Shown in pieces: positions 1-11,963 of a stretch of DNA of 64,000 bases. The stretch is from NCBI RefSeq assembly GCF_041260155.1, contig NC_091941.1:22279247-22343246 (forward strand), written 5' to 3'. A model generated the notes under the pieces. That model saw nothing but the letters and a program-made list of their open reading frames with translations. It was not told the origin of the DNA and made no database searches. The translations under genes were made by a program, and so were the position numbers. The stretch comes from Ptychodera flava (Eukaryota > Hemichordata > Enteropneusta > Ptychoderidae). The number at the start of each line of letters is the position of its first letter. The stretch's first letter is position 1.

Positions 1-2370
1 AGAAGTACAGCGCCACTCGCGATACCAGTGTGCCGACGGAGATCGCTGGAACAAGGAAGGTAGCCCAAAGTTCGTCCTGTCCCGATGCCAGTGCACGGTG
101 ATTGAGGTGTACAACCGGCACATAGAGAGACAATCCGAGGAGAAAATATATCAGAAGGTGCATAACGTAACAGGGTTTGGTCTTCACCAGGGCCAGGTCG
201 TTGGTAAACGGATACACAGTTCGGACTTTGCCGCTCGGATTCCTCACCACGCTGGACATGTCGTTCACCGACCTCGACGCATCCGACGACGTTGGTGGCG
301 TGGCACGCCCTCCAGAGTTGCTCACGGAATTGGCAGAATCGCCACTGCTGCCGCTGACGTATTCGCTTTGTGTCAAGTTCGTGGTCGTGACGGTGCTGGC
401 GACCCGCCCCATCGGCTTCTTCAAAAGTAACGAACACGCACATATATTTAGCAAAGTGGCGCTGATCACCAACAGCGATGCGTCCCACTGGTATACGCGG
501 ATCAGAAACTTGCAAGCAATTGGGACGATGACACCTCCCAGTGCACCGCTTGAAATGACGACCAAGTTAAATGGTTTGCGTTGTCTATAGTTCACTTCTA
601 AATATTGCAGTGAAGGAGGTATGATGAGTCCAAAAGCAATACCTGAAAAATAAAAGATTTTCTTTTAAAAAGCAAAGAAGACAACAAAACACGCACTGAC
701 AAAAAGCCCAAATTAATGCTGACCCATTTTTGTTCACTCTAATCATCATTCATCTTCGGCCCTACTGTGTGCGAATGTATTCTGCCAATTTTGAAAGAAA
801 TGTCTGTGTTTAGTGAAGTATACCACTGGCCCATCTTCAATTAAATCCCAGACAAATACAGTGGTAGTAGTCAGGGGTATATACTACGGGAGTTTTTCAA
901 GACTGTTGTTTTCAAGTCAAAGGTGAGTGAAGAAAGGTGAGTGAAGAAAAATCAAACAAATTTGAACTTTCAAAAATAATGATCTGGATAATTCTTCTCC
1001 GTAGAGAACACATGCGAAAATGTTCACCATCGCGAATGGTTCGCTGTGTAGGAGTTTGGTGTTTGAGGGCGCTATTCGCCTTACCTGCCATGATACCGTG
1101 ACTGAAGAAGAGGATAGAAAAGTAATCGGAGAATGCGGTGATTATCAAAGCCATGCTCATCATGTATCCTCCGGTACAAATCAAAGGACGGGCACCCAGG
1201 TTATGCATCACTGCAGACGAGAGTGGACCTGGAAATCGAGAAAACAGTACGAGTTGTTGTGTTTTGAACCCCTTAAGTAGACTGGGTTTCAATAAAGAGA
1301 GACATTTAAAACTGTAAGCACATCGAAAAAAATTGCACATTGCCCTTGCCCTTCACATTAGGACGTACTTTCCAAAGCGAATGGTTCCGTGTGCTTTGCC
1401 TCCTTATGAGTGTACAGTCTCATAAAACTGGTATGTATCCACGGACATTCTTAGTCTCGCAAGTCATACCTCGATCCTGTACTTGCCTCAAGAAGTAGCC
1501 GGCGAGGCGTGCAGGATGAGGAGCGAGCAATCCGCGGTTGCTCGCTGCGCACGTCTTCGCCGGTCTTTCCGCACTTTGCTGTCAATATTACTCAGTCTCA
1601 GGTTCGTGGTTTGGTCAAGGTGCAGGCGACCTGCTGAGGCGGCCTGCTGCTGATGCCAAACGTTTGCACAGAGAGTTAATTTGCATATTTTGTTTTGTGC
1701 GAAATAAAATCTTATGAGTTGTGCAGTTCGTTTGTTTGTGGTGAAAGGAAAAGAAATCTACCCTGTCTGATCATTGAATGAAATAATCATCAATACTATA
1801 CAAATAACGCAAATCCACTTTTCTTGAAATCGTATGTAGATAGGAGGGACAGGCGGTAGGGATATCGACGGCTGAATAAGCGCACCACCAGTTGCCGTCT
1901 ACTATTTGAAAAATCTATCATAAAAAATGACAAGAAATACATATATGACTGTTTTGAACTTGGGTAATATCATAAACTTTTTGATAGATAATTTTACTAG
2001 GGTTCTAGGATTGTTAAAACTAATGCAGTGCTACTTTCGCCCGAGTGAAGGCAATTATGACTACGATATTTCCCTCAGGCTGTCAGCGCCACCACCACGC
2101 CCTCAGAGAATTGACTTACTTATCATCATGGGAAGGCCGAACTGAAGAGCCGCAATGCACGAAACCTGGCGAGCACTGACGAGAAAATACCGTGTCAGCT
2201 CCGTGAAGTACACACTAAAGGACACCTGGAAGCCTACGGCAAGGAAGAGGACAACGCCGATGGCCGAAGCTGTGACGTAATCACGTGACGTCATGCCGGT
2301 TTCCCTGTCGCAGCTATGCCGGCTGTTCTGAGTCATGGTGTTGTTTGACAAGATTGGAGTCAATCCACTT
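1..2370 (-). CDS. Monocarboxylate transporter-like protein (SLC16 / MFS), N-terminal half, partial
   Basis: A multi-pass plasma-membrane transporter of the SLC16 type, which typically moves monocarboxylates with protons or related solutes. Three coding exons are visible: 2336-2120, 1228-1085 and 642-1; the rest lies beyond position 1. The start ATG is at 2336, preceded by a splice acceptor at about 2371, so the 5'UTR is spliced. Splice phases agree (1, 1). The middle exon is exactly 144 bp, the size usual for this SLC16 exon. The first exon encodes TM1 (GVVLFLAVGFQVSFSVYF), the second TM2-3 with the MFS loop LGARPLICTGG, and the third TM4-6, a Ser/Thr-rich cytosolic loop of about 90 residues, and the start of TM7. 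The usual N-terminal DGGWGWVV motif is degraded to SRDYVTASA, so the substrate cannot be predicted. Family assignment is good; member identity is open. Confidence 0.85.
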
Positions 2371-3751
2371 CTGAAAAAAAAGCAAGAATTGAAAATCCAA
2401 ATCACAGTTCAAGTGTTGATACGCAAGAAATGCAACTCGACAACGCTAATCCTCCATTCACCATGGTGAAGGAAACAAGACTACCCTTTACCATATAGGT
2501 CTGAATCAACGAAACCTTCACTGGAAACACAGAACAAATACCTAACACAGAAAATAGGGTTCTAATCAGTATAAGACAGTCCGGCCAAAAAAAGCCATAA
2601 AAAGACTTATATTAATGCACCCTAAATTTAATCATCTGTTCCGGCGACATTTCAAAATGGTGGCCATGAGATGCCCGTCGTGTTGATTTGAAAATATGTA
2701 AAATATCAAAATTCACTTTGTGTGACCATGTTTGTGGTCGGTGATCATAGGCCGCGGTCACTTTGCAGTCGCGCGCTAGATGCCGGTTCTCTCTGTAACT
2801 CATCTTACAGCAGCAACTCAAATCGACAAGTGCTTTGTGTACTTTACTGTTTATCATGAAGAGAGGAACAACTGACAGTCACCCTTTTATTTTCAATCAC
2901 AAATAATATTTGCAAAATTTGGCTCCACAGTGTTCATTACGAGTTCAGATTAATATTTTACACATTTTCCGTTGTTCGTGTGTATTATCCATTGCGTAAT
3001 ATATTTGGCAACTTTACAATATGATGACTTCGGATTAAGGCCCTCGTCGTCCCTCACTCAATACTAACACAGCGTTTAAAAATGGTTAACGATCAAGCCA
3101 TAGTGTTTTCCCGTCGACGGATCATGTTGCAAAAAAGAATAATTGAATGAGTACATAGAGAGACTGGCTGGACCGTGTTATAATAATCTCGGGGATGCAA
3201 TATTGAAGTGATAATTTCTGAGAAATAAAACTGGTCTCAAATGGTTTTATATGCAGTACTCAATTGGTGCTACCAATAGCAATATGAATATTACGATAGA
3301 TGAAACACTGAAAACGGCAACATAGCCATGGTCAAACAACGAAAGGACTTACATTATTGCTTCTGTATTCAGTTAGAGGCTCGCCAATGTTGACTTGAAT
3401 TGACGAGTACGCGTTAAATCACAATCCAGTCGTGGGGTGAACACTGCTGCGGTCAATGCGCAATCGTGACCAAAAGAGGTACCACACTACAGAGGACCGA
3501 TTGGATGTTCAAGGCTGCGCATGTGCATCGGTAGTATTTGTATTAATACTTTCCCTGGTCGTATCACATCGGCTGATTGCCATTCAAACAAGGGGTTGAA
3601 ATTATGCAAAAAAAAGGATCAGGCCAATCGATCCCGACGGTGGCGTATGGATTTGCCTCGAAAATCTGACATGATTAATAAAATCAACAGATCGTTTTAA
3701 TTCCATAGTTTGCTTAGTGCTATTTCTGAAGGGGGTTGTCCTGTATATTTT
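2371..3751. other. Intergenic or 5' intron of the SLC16-like gene; nothing recognised
   Basis: The stretch starts at the 5'UTR splice acceptor of the SLC16-like gene (a T-rich tract ending in AG at 2372-2371 on the minus strand), so part of it is that gene's first intron. I see no coding exon, RNA gene or repeat with clear boundaries. A further exon of the RING gene could lie here if the donor at 3806 is used. Confidence 0.5.
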
Positions 3752-4864
3752 TTAGTCCAGTGTGTATAAATACGACAAAAATAAGAGCAATTGCCAGGCA
3801 ACATACCGACGCCTGTCCTCTCCATGAACCATTCCAACAGGTACAGCGCCCTCATCAACTTCACTGGCAACTTTTCCGAGTCCATCTTCTCTTTGTATCA
3901 TATGCATGATTTCCTCAGTGCCCGAGCTGCCGGAAAGTGGTCCCTCCACTTGACAGAGGTCTGACTTTCCATCGACAGATCCATCTTCACATGTGTTTGA
4001 GATCTCTGCCGCCGACTGAACCGGGACGGGCGTAAGCGCATTCGAAATCTTCCCCTTTGACGCTAATACTGAGTTAATGGACGACACTTCACCTTGCTGC
4101 ACATCACCCTCTTCTTTGACCACATTTTTGAAAAAGTCTGCGACAAAACTCTCAACAGTTATCTGCTCCACACGTCCAGCTTCGACTTGAGAAAGTCTTG
4201 CCTCGCCATCCTTTACGGGAGGCGGTACCACCACAGCACAGTCTACGTATCTGCCAGACAAGTGATCGATCATTCTAATGTCCATCTGGTCGGTGACGTT
4301 GTTGTCGTCATCGTCAATAGTAGGCCCATCGCTGTCGGACGAGTCTCCATCAGCTTTTGTCGGGCTAGATTTGGAATTAAAACGAATACTTCGCCCCTGA
4401 CGACACGCATCAGTTTCATCGCCATCGGTGTCGCTCTGGTGGCAATCATACGACGATTCCACATAATAAGGGGATCGGCCGCCATATACATTCAGGCACC
4501 TTCGGTGTCGATACTTCCTGGCATATTGTATCATAAACCTCTGTCGACTCCTTCTCCGACTTTCCGTGGATCCAGAAAGATCAACTTCTCGACGACCCGT
4601 CTCAATGACCCAGTTGACCTCGGCCTCATTTTCACATTCGGGGCAGATGATCTCGATGGTCCATTCCGGGAGGAGGGATACCGTGGTATCACGCTCGAGA
4701 ACCAGACATTCGACACACCTCCGACAGTGCGTATGTCCGCAAGTAAGTTCCTTCGGTTCTTGAATTTTTTGCCGACAAACCAAGCACCATTCTGGGTCCC
4801 GGAACCCTGATAGATTGTAAGAACGTGCGGCTTCGTTCAGTGCGTTTCCCTTGATTTGAGACAT
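3752..4864 (-). CDS. RING-finger (C3HC4) protein, acidic C-terminal region
   Basis: A likely E3 ubiquitin ligase or other RING adaptor. The 370-residue frame begins at ATG 4864. Residues 27-77 form a complete C3HC4 RING: C27-x2-C30, C42-x-H44, C47-x2-C50 and C74-x2-C77, with the long 23-residue spacer before the last pair. No B-box, coiled coil or SPRY domain follows. The rest is low-complexity and acidic (DSSDSDGPTIDDDDNN at about 174-189), with Ser/Thr-rich stretches. The last residues (QLLLFLSYLYTL) are hydrophobic and odd for the protein. A good donor GTATGT occurs at 3806, so the true exon may end at 3807 and continue in an exon I could not find. In that case the hydrophobic tail is intron read-through. 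Partner and pathway are unknown. Confidence 0.7.
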   Translation of the reverse strand: MSQIKGNALNEAARSYNLSGFRDPEWCLVCRQKIQEPKELTCGHTHCRRCVECLVLERDTTVSLLPEWTIEIICPECENEAEVNWVIETGRREVDLSGSTESRRRSRQRFMIQYARKYRHRRCLNVYGGRSPYYVESSYDCHQSDTDGDETDACRQGRSIRFNSKSSPTKADGDSSDSDGPTIDDDDNNVTDQMDIRMIDHLSGRYVDCAVVVPPPVKDGEARLSQVEAGRVEQITVESFVADFFKNVVKEEGDVQQGEVSSINSVLASKGKISNALTPVPVQSAAEISNTCEDGSVDGKSDLCQVEGPLSGSSGTEEIMHMIQREDGLGKVASEVDEGAVPVGMVHGEDRRRYVAWQLLLFLSYLYTLD

Positions 4865-5930
4865 TCTACCGAAGAATGGTCTACCGAGCTACTGCCCTGA
4901 CCGCTTTCCTTGTGAATATTTTGATGAACGGCTTCATTATTTGAAACTTTGTGGACGCATGAACGCATACTTACACAAAAAGAACATCCAATTTTTGACG
5001 AGCGCGAGGTTACCCGTCACCCGCAGATCGTACACGCGCTGCAAAGATAGCGCTCATTTCACGCGCTAACGACCGCGCGCGTAGTCGACTGTCTAATGAT
5101 GCGCGCAGTCGAAGCTGTGTATGCTAAGCGATGCCGTCGGACGCGTGGGCAATGTTTCTGTATCAAAGGACGGGAAGCGGGAAATTTCATTCTCTTGCTC
5201 AGCGCTAGTGGGCAACTCGAAAGAGATCAAAAGGACTAACAAGGAGTGTCAATCAATCGTTTGAGGCAATTTTCCTGTAGTTAAGGAGAAAGGGTGTGAC
5301 GAAGAGATGGCCGACATTTGGAACTTTTTCCGCCTAGAGAAGGAAAGCTGGGATATATCCTGTTGGAGAGCTGGCAGAAGGGGGGAACTATGGTTGCAGA
5401 GGAAAGTTCCCGTAGAGGGAGGGAAGTTAAGAACAACTATTGTTTTCCCCAAGGTTTAATTTTTGTTCAAAAATCGTTAGAATAGCATTTTTACATGCAA
5501 ACTATTTCTCAAAATAATTCAGTTGACTACGCCTTTGTCTATTCCATTGGAAGAATCGTGGCAAGCGGTTAGAGTTAGCCTTTAAATTTCACAAGCTGTT
5601 CTCAATCATATACCAAAAGCGAATGTATGCCCGACTGCGGGGGGGGGGGGGGGGTTATTGCTATTAATTATATCAATGTCTGTGTTTCTGTAATCTTATT
5701 GGGGATTGTCGTCAAATTGGAGCTCGAACGTCGGAAATTCAACGCCCGAGACCGAGCATCATATTTTTATAAATTGGGGTTACTTTGACAGTACACACAC
5801 GTAAGCAGACGACAAAAAGTGACAGTGCAAGTATGGCAAAGTGCCAAGAGTAAGTGAGGCATTTCTGAAACGAGGATGAAAAAGTGTACATCTTTGTTTG
5901 CAAAATACTAATTATTAAATAATTTTATGT

Positions 5931-5940
5931 ATTTATGGAT

Positions 5941-5979
<39 letters not shown>

Positions 5980-6016
5980 TTATTTGTTTATTTATTTATT
6001 TATTTATTTATTTATT
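5931..6016. repeat. (TTTA)n microsatellite
   Basis: About 85 bp of near-perfect TTTA tetranucleotide repeats with a few interruptions. Confidence 0.95.
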
Positions 6017-9000
6017 ACCCCAAAATTTGGGCCGACTCGCAGCGATTTCGAAGCTGTTATCCAACTGGTTGGCAGAATTGTACCGTTATAATGAAATAAG
6101 ACAAATAAACTCCCTAAGTTGCTGTGAATAGTGACAATCGACCAATCAGATATAACCTTGCAAACACGCTGCGAGTCAGCCGCAAAATTTCCCAGCAAGA
6201 TAAATGCCCTTCCCTTTTTTGTTTTCCGCATTAACTCCTATGGTGGTTTAGGGACCCGTTTATCACTGCTAAAACAGTATTCAGGTATTTTAGCATTGAT
6301 GGATGGAATGAGCTCTCGTCCAAACAGAATGGCGCATGGTAACATAATATAATGTACGATATAATCATCTGTACTCTTTCCCTTTCGAATATAAATGTAT
6401 TTATCAAATTGTATATATTCATTTATGTATATAGTTATTTATTTATTTACTAAGGCTGCGTTCACAAAAATGGTTAGGGGCTGGAGGAATTCAGGGAATT
6501 CGAAAATTTGGGGGAAGTAGAGGAGGGACTTGAAAATTTTCCTCTGCCTGTGGGGGGCGGGACTTGAAAATGTTTTGGTTCCCTTTTACGTTTTACATTT
6601 TTCAATTCCAAGTTTTTGTAGGTAATTCAATGAAAAATTAATACCATGTTTATGTCATCCAATTGTAGTAATGTTTGTAATAGTTTAACAAAATCTAGAA
6701 CCGTTTTGTCTCATTTCATGACTTTTATCTTGAAAACATCTAAACGTATGATTTGTCGTATAAAACAAACTTGGGCCTAGTATAACAGGACAGAAGCTGC
6801 AACTGTTGATGATATCAACTACAGTTTCTTGCTGTTTCCCTACAGCATCCTCAAACACACAATATTCAGTTTGTCGACAAAGCCTGTATATACAAATATG
6901 TATTAGGTGATAATTTAATTAGAGTCCAGACTGACAGTCAGTTGTCAGTGATACAAATGCATGGTACACATACACAGCTAGGCTGCATGTGTTAGCAAGC
7001 TGAATGCCTGACAGATCAACATGCTGCGAGTAGAACAAGAACATAGTTGTATAAACTAAACAAAAATTGTCAAAACTATCAAAGTTAATACAGCTACTCC
7101 CTGTGGGCAGTGTACCGCCCTGCTACTGCAGTGTCGCTGTCACTGCATAGCTGAGCAGTGGCAGAGATAGGTCTGACCCTGATGTGCATGGTAGTTAAAA
7201 AAGAGTTTGGGTCAGATGACGCTCATAACACTGAAACATACTTTTACACAGGATCAGGCCAGAGAGCAGTACATGGAAGACCAGGAGACTTTAAAAGTTA
7301 TCGGGGATTTTGAATTCTGGCATATGAGAATAATCAAATATTAGAGAAAAGAGAAAAGGTCACCATGCTTGATTCTCTAAATTTTCACATTCTCATCATA
7401 AAATAATACAACAGCAAAACTTTGCACAGTAAAGACTAAATGAAATATTATGTGACTAAATTCATTATTTATTTTTAACCAAATATAAAACATACAAACA
7501 CATTACGGCAAGTATAATCGACAAACAGCTGACGTAAAGTTTATCTAAAATTGTTAACATTTTCATAAACATCTAAATTGTACTCGTTGACAACACATAT
7601 TATTAAAAATGTTTAACTTCTCGATGAAACTAAAAAAAATCACAGGCAAACGGCATATACAAAATTGCCGCCTGCACTCCAATGTAGGAAGCCGAATTCG
7701 TCTGCCATTGCAAGGCTTTCATACGTTTCATCCGAATAAGAAACTGATGAGCGAGTGCTAAGATATTTCATATTTTTTCCAGAACTCTTTTGGGTTTTCT
7801 TATCAAGTTTCTTTAGAAGGGAGGCCAAACTTGAGAGCAATATTTAAGATAGCTTCTGATGAGAGAGACGTATGTTTTTAACTCTTTGATACTACTTTTT
7901 ACAAATCCTACTATTTGGAAACCATTAGAAGAAATGTAAGCTGCATTGAAGTTTACTTGTTGAAGATGCGCCATATTCTCTACAGTATGTGTACTCTTTA
8001 CGGCCGTGCACTTGTCGAATAGGTAAGGAAAAGTGACGATTCTGTAAGTGAGATAACAGAAGACCTATTAAAATTCAGTGATAATGTCCCTGCCCACTTA
8101 ACGACTGCACTCAAGTGATATCACTCAAGTGATATGAACAGCTTATACTCAGCATAAAGAATTGTGTATGTAAGACAAAAGCCAAGTAAACAAATCCCCC
8201 AAAAGGTAGTATGGCCGAATTTTGTGAATTCAAGGTGCCTGATTTACTGAATCGACAGCTTTCGAAAAATCCAATGGTGTACTGACCATGGACTTCATTT
8301 TTTGTTACGTCATGGTCGTCTTTTTTACGTCCATGACCTGACAACCTTTGTCAACGTTGACTGATTTATTCAGTGTAAGCTATCACATGTGTTGCACCGG
8401 AACGAGCGGGAATAAATCCATGCTGACTTTCGTTTTACATGATCAAGTAAACCTTTTGAGATAAGTTTTCTGAGATCTTGTTAAATAGTGACAGAGAAGA
8501 AATCGGTCTGTAATATTTATGAACATATTTATAAGATAATGAAACCAAGTAGAATTCATTGTTTTTATTTGAACGAGGAGGTAACCCCCCCCCCCCCTCT
8601 CCCTACCTTCTTGATTTGAACATCGACAATCTTCTTTCTTTGTTGATAAAACCACACAGATAAATAGAATCACTGCAGGGCTCTGGAGTCGGCCTCCTCA
8701 TAGGGGTGATAGCCGATGTATGGTGGCAGCTTTGCTCATGGAGGTGTCGCAGAGACCTCAGGGGTTGCTATTGAAACCCCCCACAACGATTGTAAGGATG
8801 CATCAATCAGTGTCACAACATGCTTTTGTTGGTACTTTGCATTCAAAGTGGGACAATAGATCAGACCACAGTCCTCTTTATTATAATCCGAGGCAAAGAC
8901 TCGCATGCCCGTGTGTTAATTGAAGTGATCGAAGGCTGTTAATACGTTAGGGCATTGCTGGTGATCACAGCAGTTCCACATCCCCCCCCCTCCCCCGTCA

Positions 9001-9680
9001 GGTGAAAGACTTCACGGTAACGAATCCTGACGTATAGAGTTTTACACACTTTGTATTTTGATTCGAAAGGACGACTTAAATGATTTATATAGGTTTCTCT
9101 TGTGTCACTGTTCTGTCTAATTTTATTTTGCAAATTTTTGAGAAATTATGGCAGTACTAGCGGACTCACTGGTGTGTAAGTCAATGCCTCAACTCGAAGT
9201 AATTGGTTATGTGTCTGGGAAGACACGGTGAGTGTGTAGGCTTGTATATTCTCCAGTAAAATAAAGAAATACACTCCAGCAAATTAATTTGCGTATACTG
9301 GTGACATGCTCTATGTGCAAAGTAATCAACTTTGTCCTGAGAATAGAGCTAATCTCGACTTATAATTATTTCCTAATATAGTTCACAGGTCCCCTCTGTC
9401 TTCGGCAGCCCAATGACAGCATACCTCTTTGAAGTAAGGCAAGCTATGGTAGGAATATCCCTTCATATCTCTACACATAAGTGCAGTCTTTGTCAAAGAT
9501 TTTCTAGCGACATAGAATGTTCACAATCCATTTTTATGGAGGGCTTGTGTCCACACCGTATTTGAATGCAAACTTGGTCAAGAAAATAAGAAGGCGTGCT
9601 CCTACTACCTGCATGGTGCCATGAAGAACGATGATGATCAAGTTTTTGATCTGCAGGGTGCCGCAATCTGATTAAAATCA

Positions 9681-9786
9681 AATGTAGAGTACGGCGACGT
9701 CTGTACTTTCGCGGTATGCTGTCGCCTCTCAGAGGCGACAGCAAGAGAATAACGCGAAAGTACAGACGTCGCCGTACTCTACATCT
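9681..9786. repeat. Perfect hairpin, two nested inverted repeats
   Basis: The outer arms (9681-9712 and 9755-9786) are 32 bp perfect reverse complements, beginning ATGTAGAGTACGGCGACGTC. Inside the loop, GCTGTCGCCTCTC pairs with GAGAGGCGACAGC read across the centre (…CTCTCAGAGGCGACAGC). The flanks carry further partial inverted similarity (GCAATCTGATT about 9664, AATCTGATTGC about 9822), so this may be the core of a larger foldback MITE. Confidence 0.85.
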
Positions 9787-10528
9787 GATCTGGGACGAAT
9801 ATACACACCCAGATCTGATTTAATCTGATTGCAGGGATCCTATCCGGTGACCACCAGATGTAAACATATGTTACTAATTGCTTTCTGAGTTAGCAAAATG
9901 CGCAACTTACATTCACTGATCCCAGATCTCTATTTCCTGTGTACTACCTCCATGATCTATGCATAGAAGTATAATTATATTATGTCAATCAACGTTTATT
10001 TATTTATTTTCTTACTACCGGTGCTTACATTATGAAGTTTTGTTCAAACCCCACCACGGTTACACCTTGGAGGTACAAGTGAGAGCACGGAGCTACATGC
10101 ATGGATAGAGTAAATATGTTGGTATTGCGTGGACCATCATGGATTTTTTTTTTACCTTCATAATAGGACCATTGTCAGACAATGGAGGTAGCGCACAGGT
10201 CAGACCATGGTCAGACAATTGAGGTAGCGCACAGAGGTCAGACCATTGAGGTAAAACAATAAATTTCTGCGACTCTAAAAATCATGGCTACTCTACCACC
10301 GTGTCTAAATGCAGTATATCAAAACACGGACTGGTCGTCTCTTCAAGATGATCCTCCAGTCCTCCATGGAGGTATCATATTTTCACCATGAACGTAAAAG
10401 AGAGAACAGGTCTATGGTTTGAAAGACAGGAGGGACCTACCCTGCCCCCACACGCGACGTAGATTGTTCACAGGTGATTCGTACTGCTTACATTGCGGGA
10501 GATAATTTGCATTTTTGACACCGTGCGC

Positions 10529-10560
10529 TTGCGCAATACAGATCACCTACTCATATAAAA
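10529..10560 (+). promoter_or_regulatory. TATA promoter with C/EBP-like site for the downstream four-exon gene
   Basis: TATAAAA lies at 10554-10560, followed by GGGG. A palindromic TTGCGCAAT, matching the C/EBP consensus, lies at 10529-10537, 16 bp upstream. Transcription would start near 10585. A non-coding first exon then ends at 10676 with CAAAG followed by a consensus GTAAGT donor. The factor assignment is inference from the motif only. Confidence 0.65.
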
Positions 10561-10584
10561 GGGGATTGATCTCTGAGGAAGCCA

Positions 10585-11816
10585 TACTGTTTCAGAGGAA
10601 ACCCCTGCAGTAACCGACTTCAGTACCGTAAATCATAGTTACACGTAAAGATATTTCACCGAAGCTACCAACAAAGGTAAGTCAAGTTGTACTTGTCATT
10701 CCTCCCACTGAACGTGTTATCTTGTAACTTTGCAAAACAAAGGCAATCCATTTTTACTTGAAAAGAAGAAAATTTCCGTGCTTTGTACAACCATGGAGCT
10801 AACAATGGTGCCATTATTTGCCCGGAGAGGAATTAGTTTCATTCACCACAGTGGACCGTGCATTCACGCATAAACTTAAAAAGGTCAAGTTCACGATCAT
10901 CGATCGATCGAGTCTACATTCAGCCAACACTCACTCGGTTACTTTGGAGTAGTTTAGTGAGATTTACTCCGTACTATTTAGATTGTGGCTGTGACACGTC
11001 CATTGACTGACAAGCTTTTCTGTCTTGATTGGTCGTGTTTAGTACAGAAAACCGCTTTCGTTATTGATAGAAATTGTAATACGGTGCTGAGGAAACCGTC
11101 TGATTTTTGCAAAAGGTCGAAAGAATGTCTGTTTACTACATAAGACCGTCAATGTCGTGTCACTGAACAGGAGACCTACAGCAATATATACAACATGGTG
11201 CACTTGTAAGGCTTCGTTTGGAAATGGAAATAATGCCGCGGACCGCTCTTTTATTTACACCTTTATGTAGCTGAAAGTTCTATTCACAATACAGTCTATA
11301 ACATTGAATCAAGTATTAAAACGTATTAAAAAGCACGTTTTTTCAGTCATTACGATCTCACCTCCGAAAGCGAGCTCCTTTTGTGTTTGAACTTGAGCTC
11401 TAGCCCTACAATAATCGCGTCTGTACATCATGTACATGTAAACAGGGCTCCACGCATTATACCGGCTAATGAGTATTTAATATAGTCATTATATAACCAC
11501 GTTACGTACATGTTCAAGTTCACACAGACACGGACCGTGACTCAGATAAACTCCACTTCTCGGGGTCGGTACATAAAACCACGCAGTGCACTTGAATTTG
11601 ACATTGAACTATTTGAAGAATGCGTGTAAAGGAACGGTCGCTCTGGGCGATAACGGTGCATGATCCATGTCCACTGAGCGTTCACTCGTGACATTACGAT
11701 GACCTCTCACTGAATTCAAAGCGTAATTTGCGGTGATTTTGATGTATTTACTACATACCAAAACATGAAGAATTGCCGTGTTTTCTTTAGTCATTGTAGA
11801 CACAATCATTATATAC

Positions 11817-11881
<65 letters not shown>

Positions 11882-11890
11882 TACATATAT

Positions 11891-11963
<73 letters not shown>

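Larger units (their letters stand above)
4865..10553. other. Gene-poor intergenic region with microsatellites
   Basis: No coding exon could be supported. The stretch includes a G run near 5640, a TTTA microsatellite at 5931-6016, a C run near 8588, a hairpin at 9681-9786 and short direct repeats of about 50 bp around 10160-10255 carrying the phrase GACCATTG/GAGGTAGCGCACAG. Open frames here are short and show no family similarity. Confidence 0.6.

Noticed and set aside
4094-4810. 238-codon plus-strand frame opposite the RING protein
   Set aside because: Shadow frame; the minus strand has the intact C3HC4 motif and the better start.
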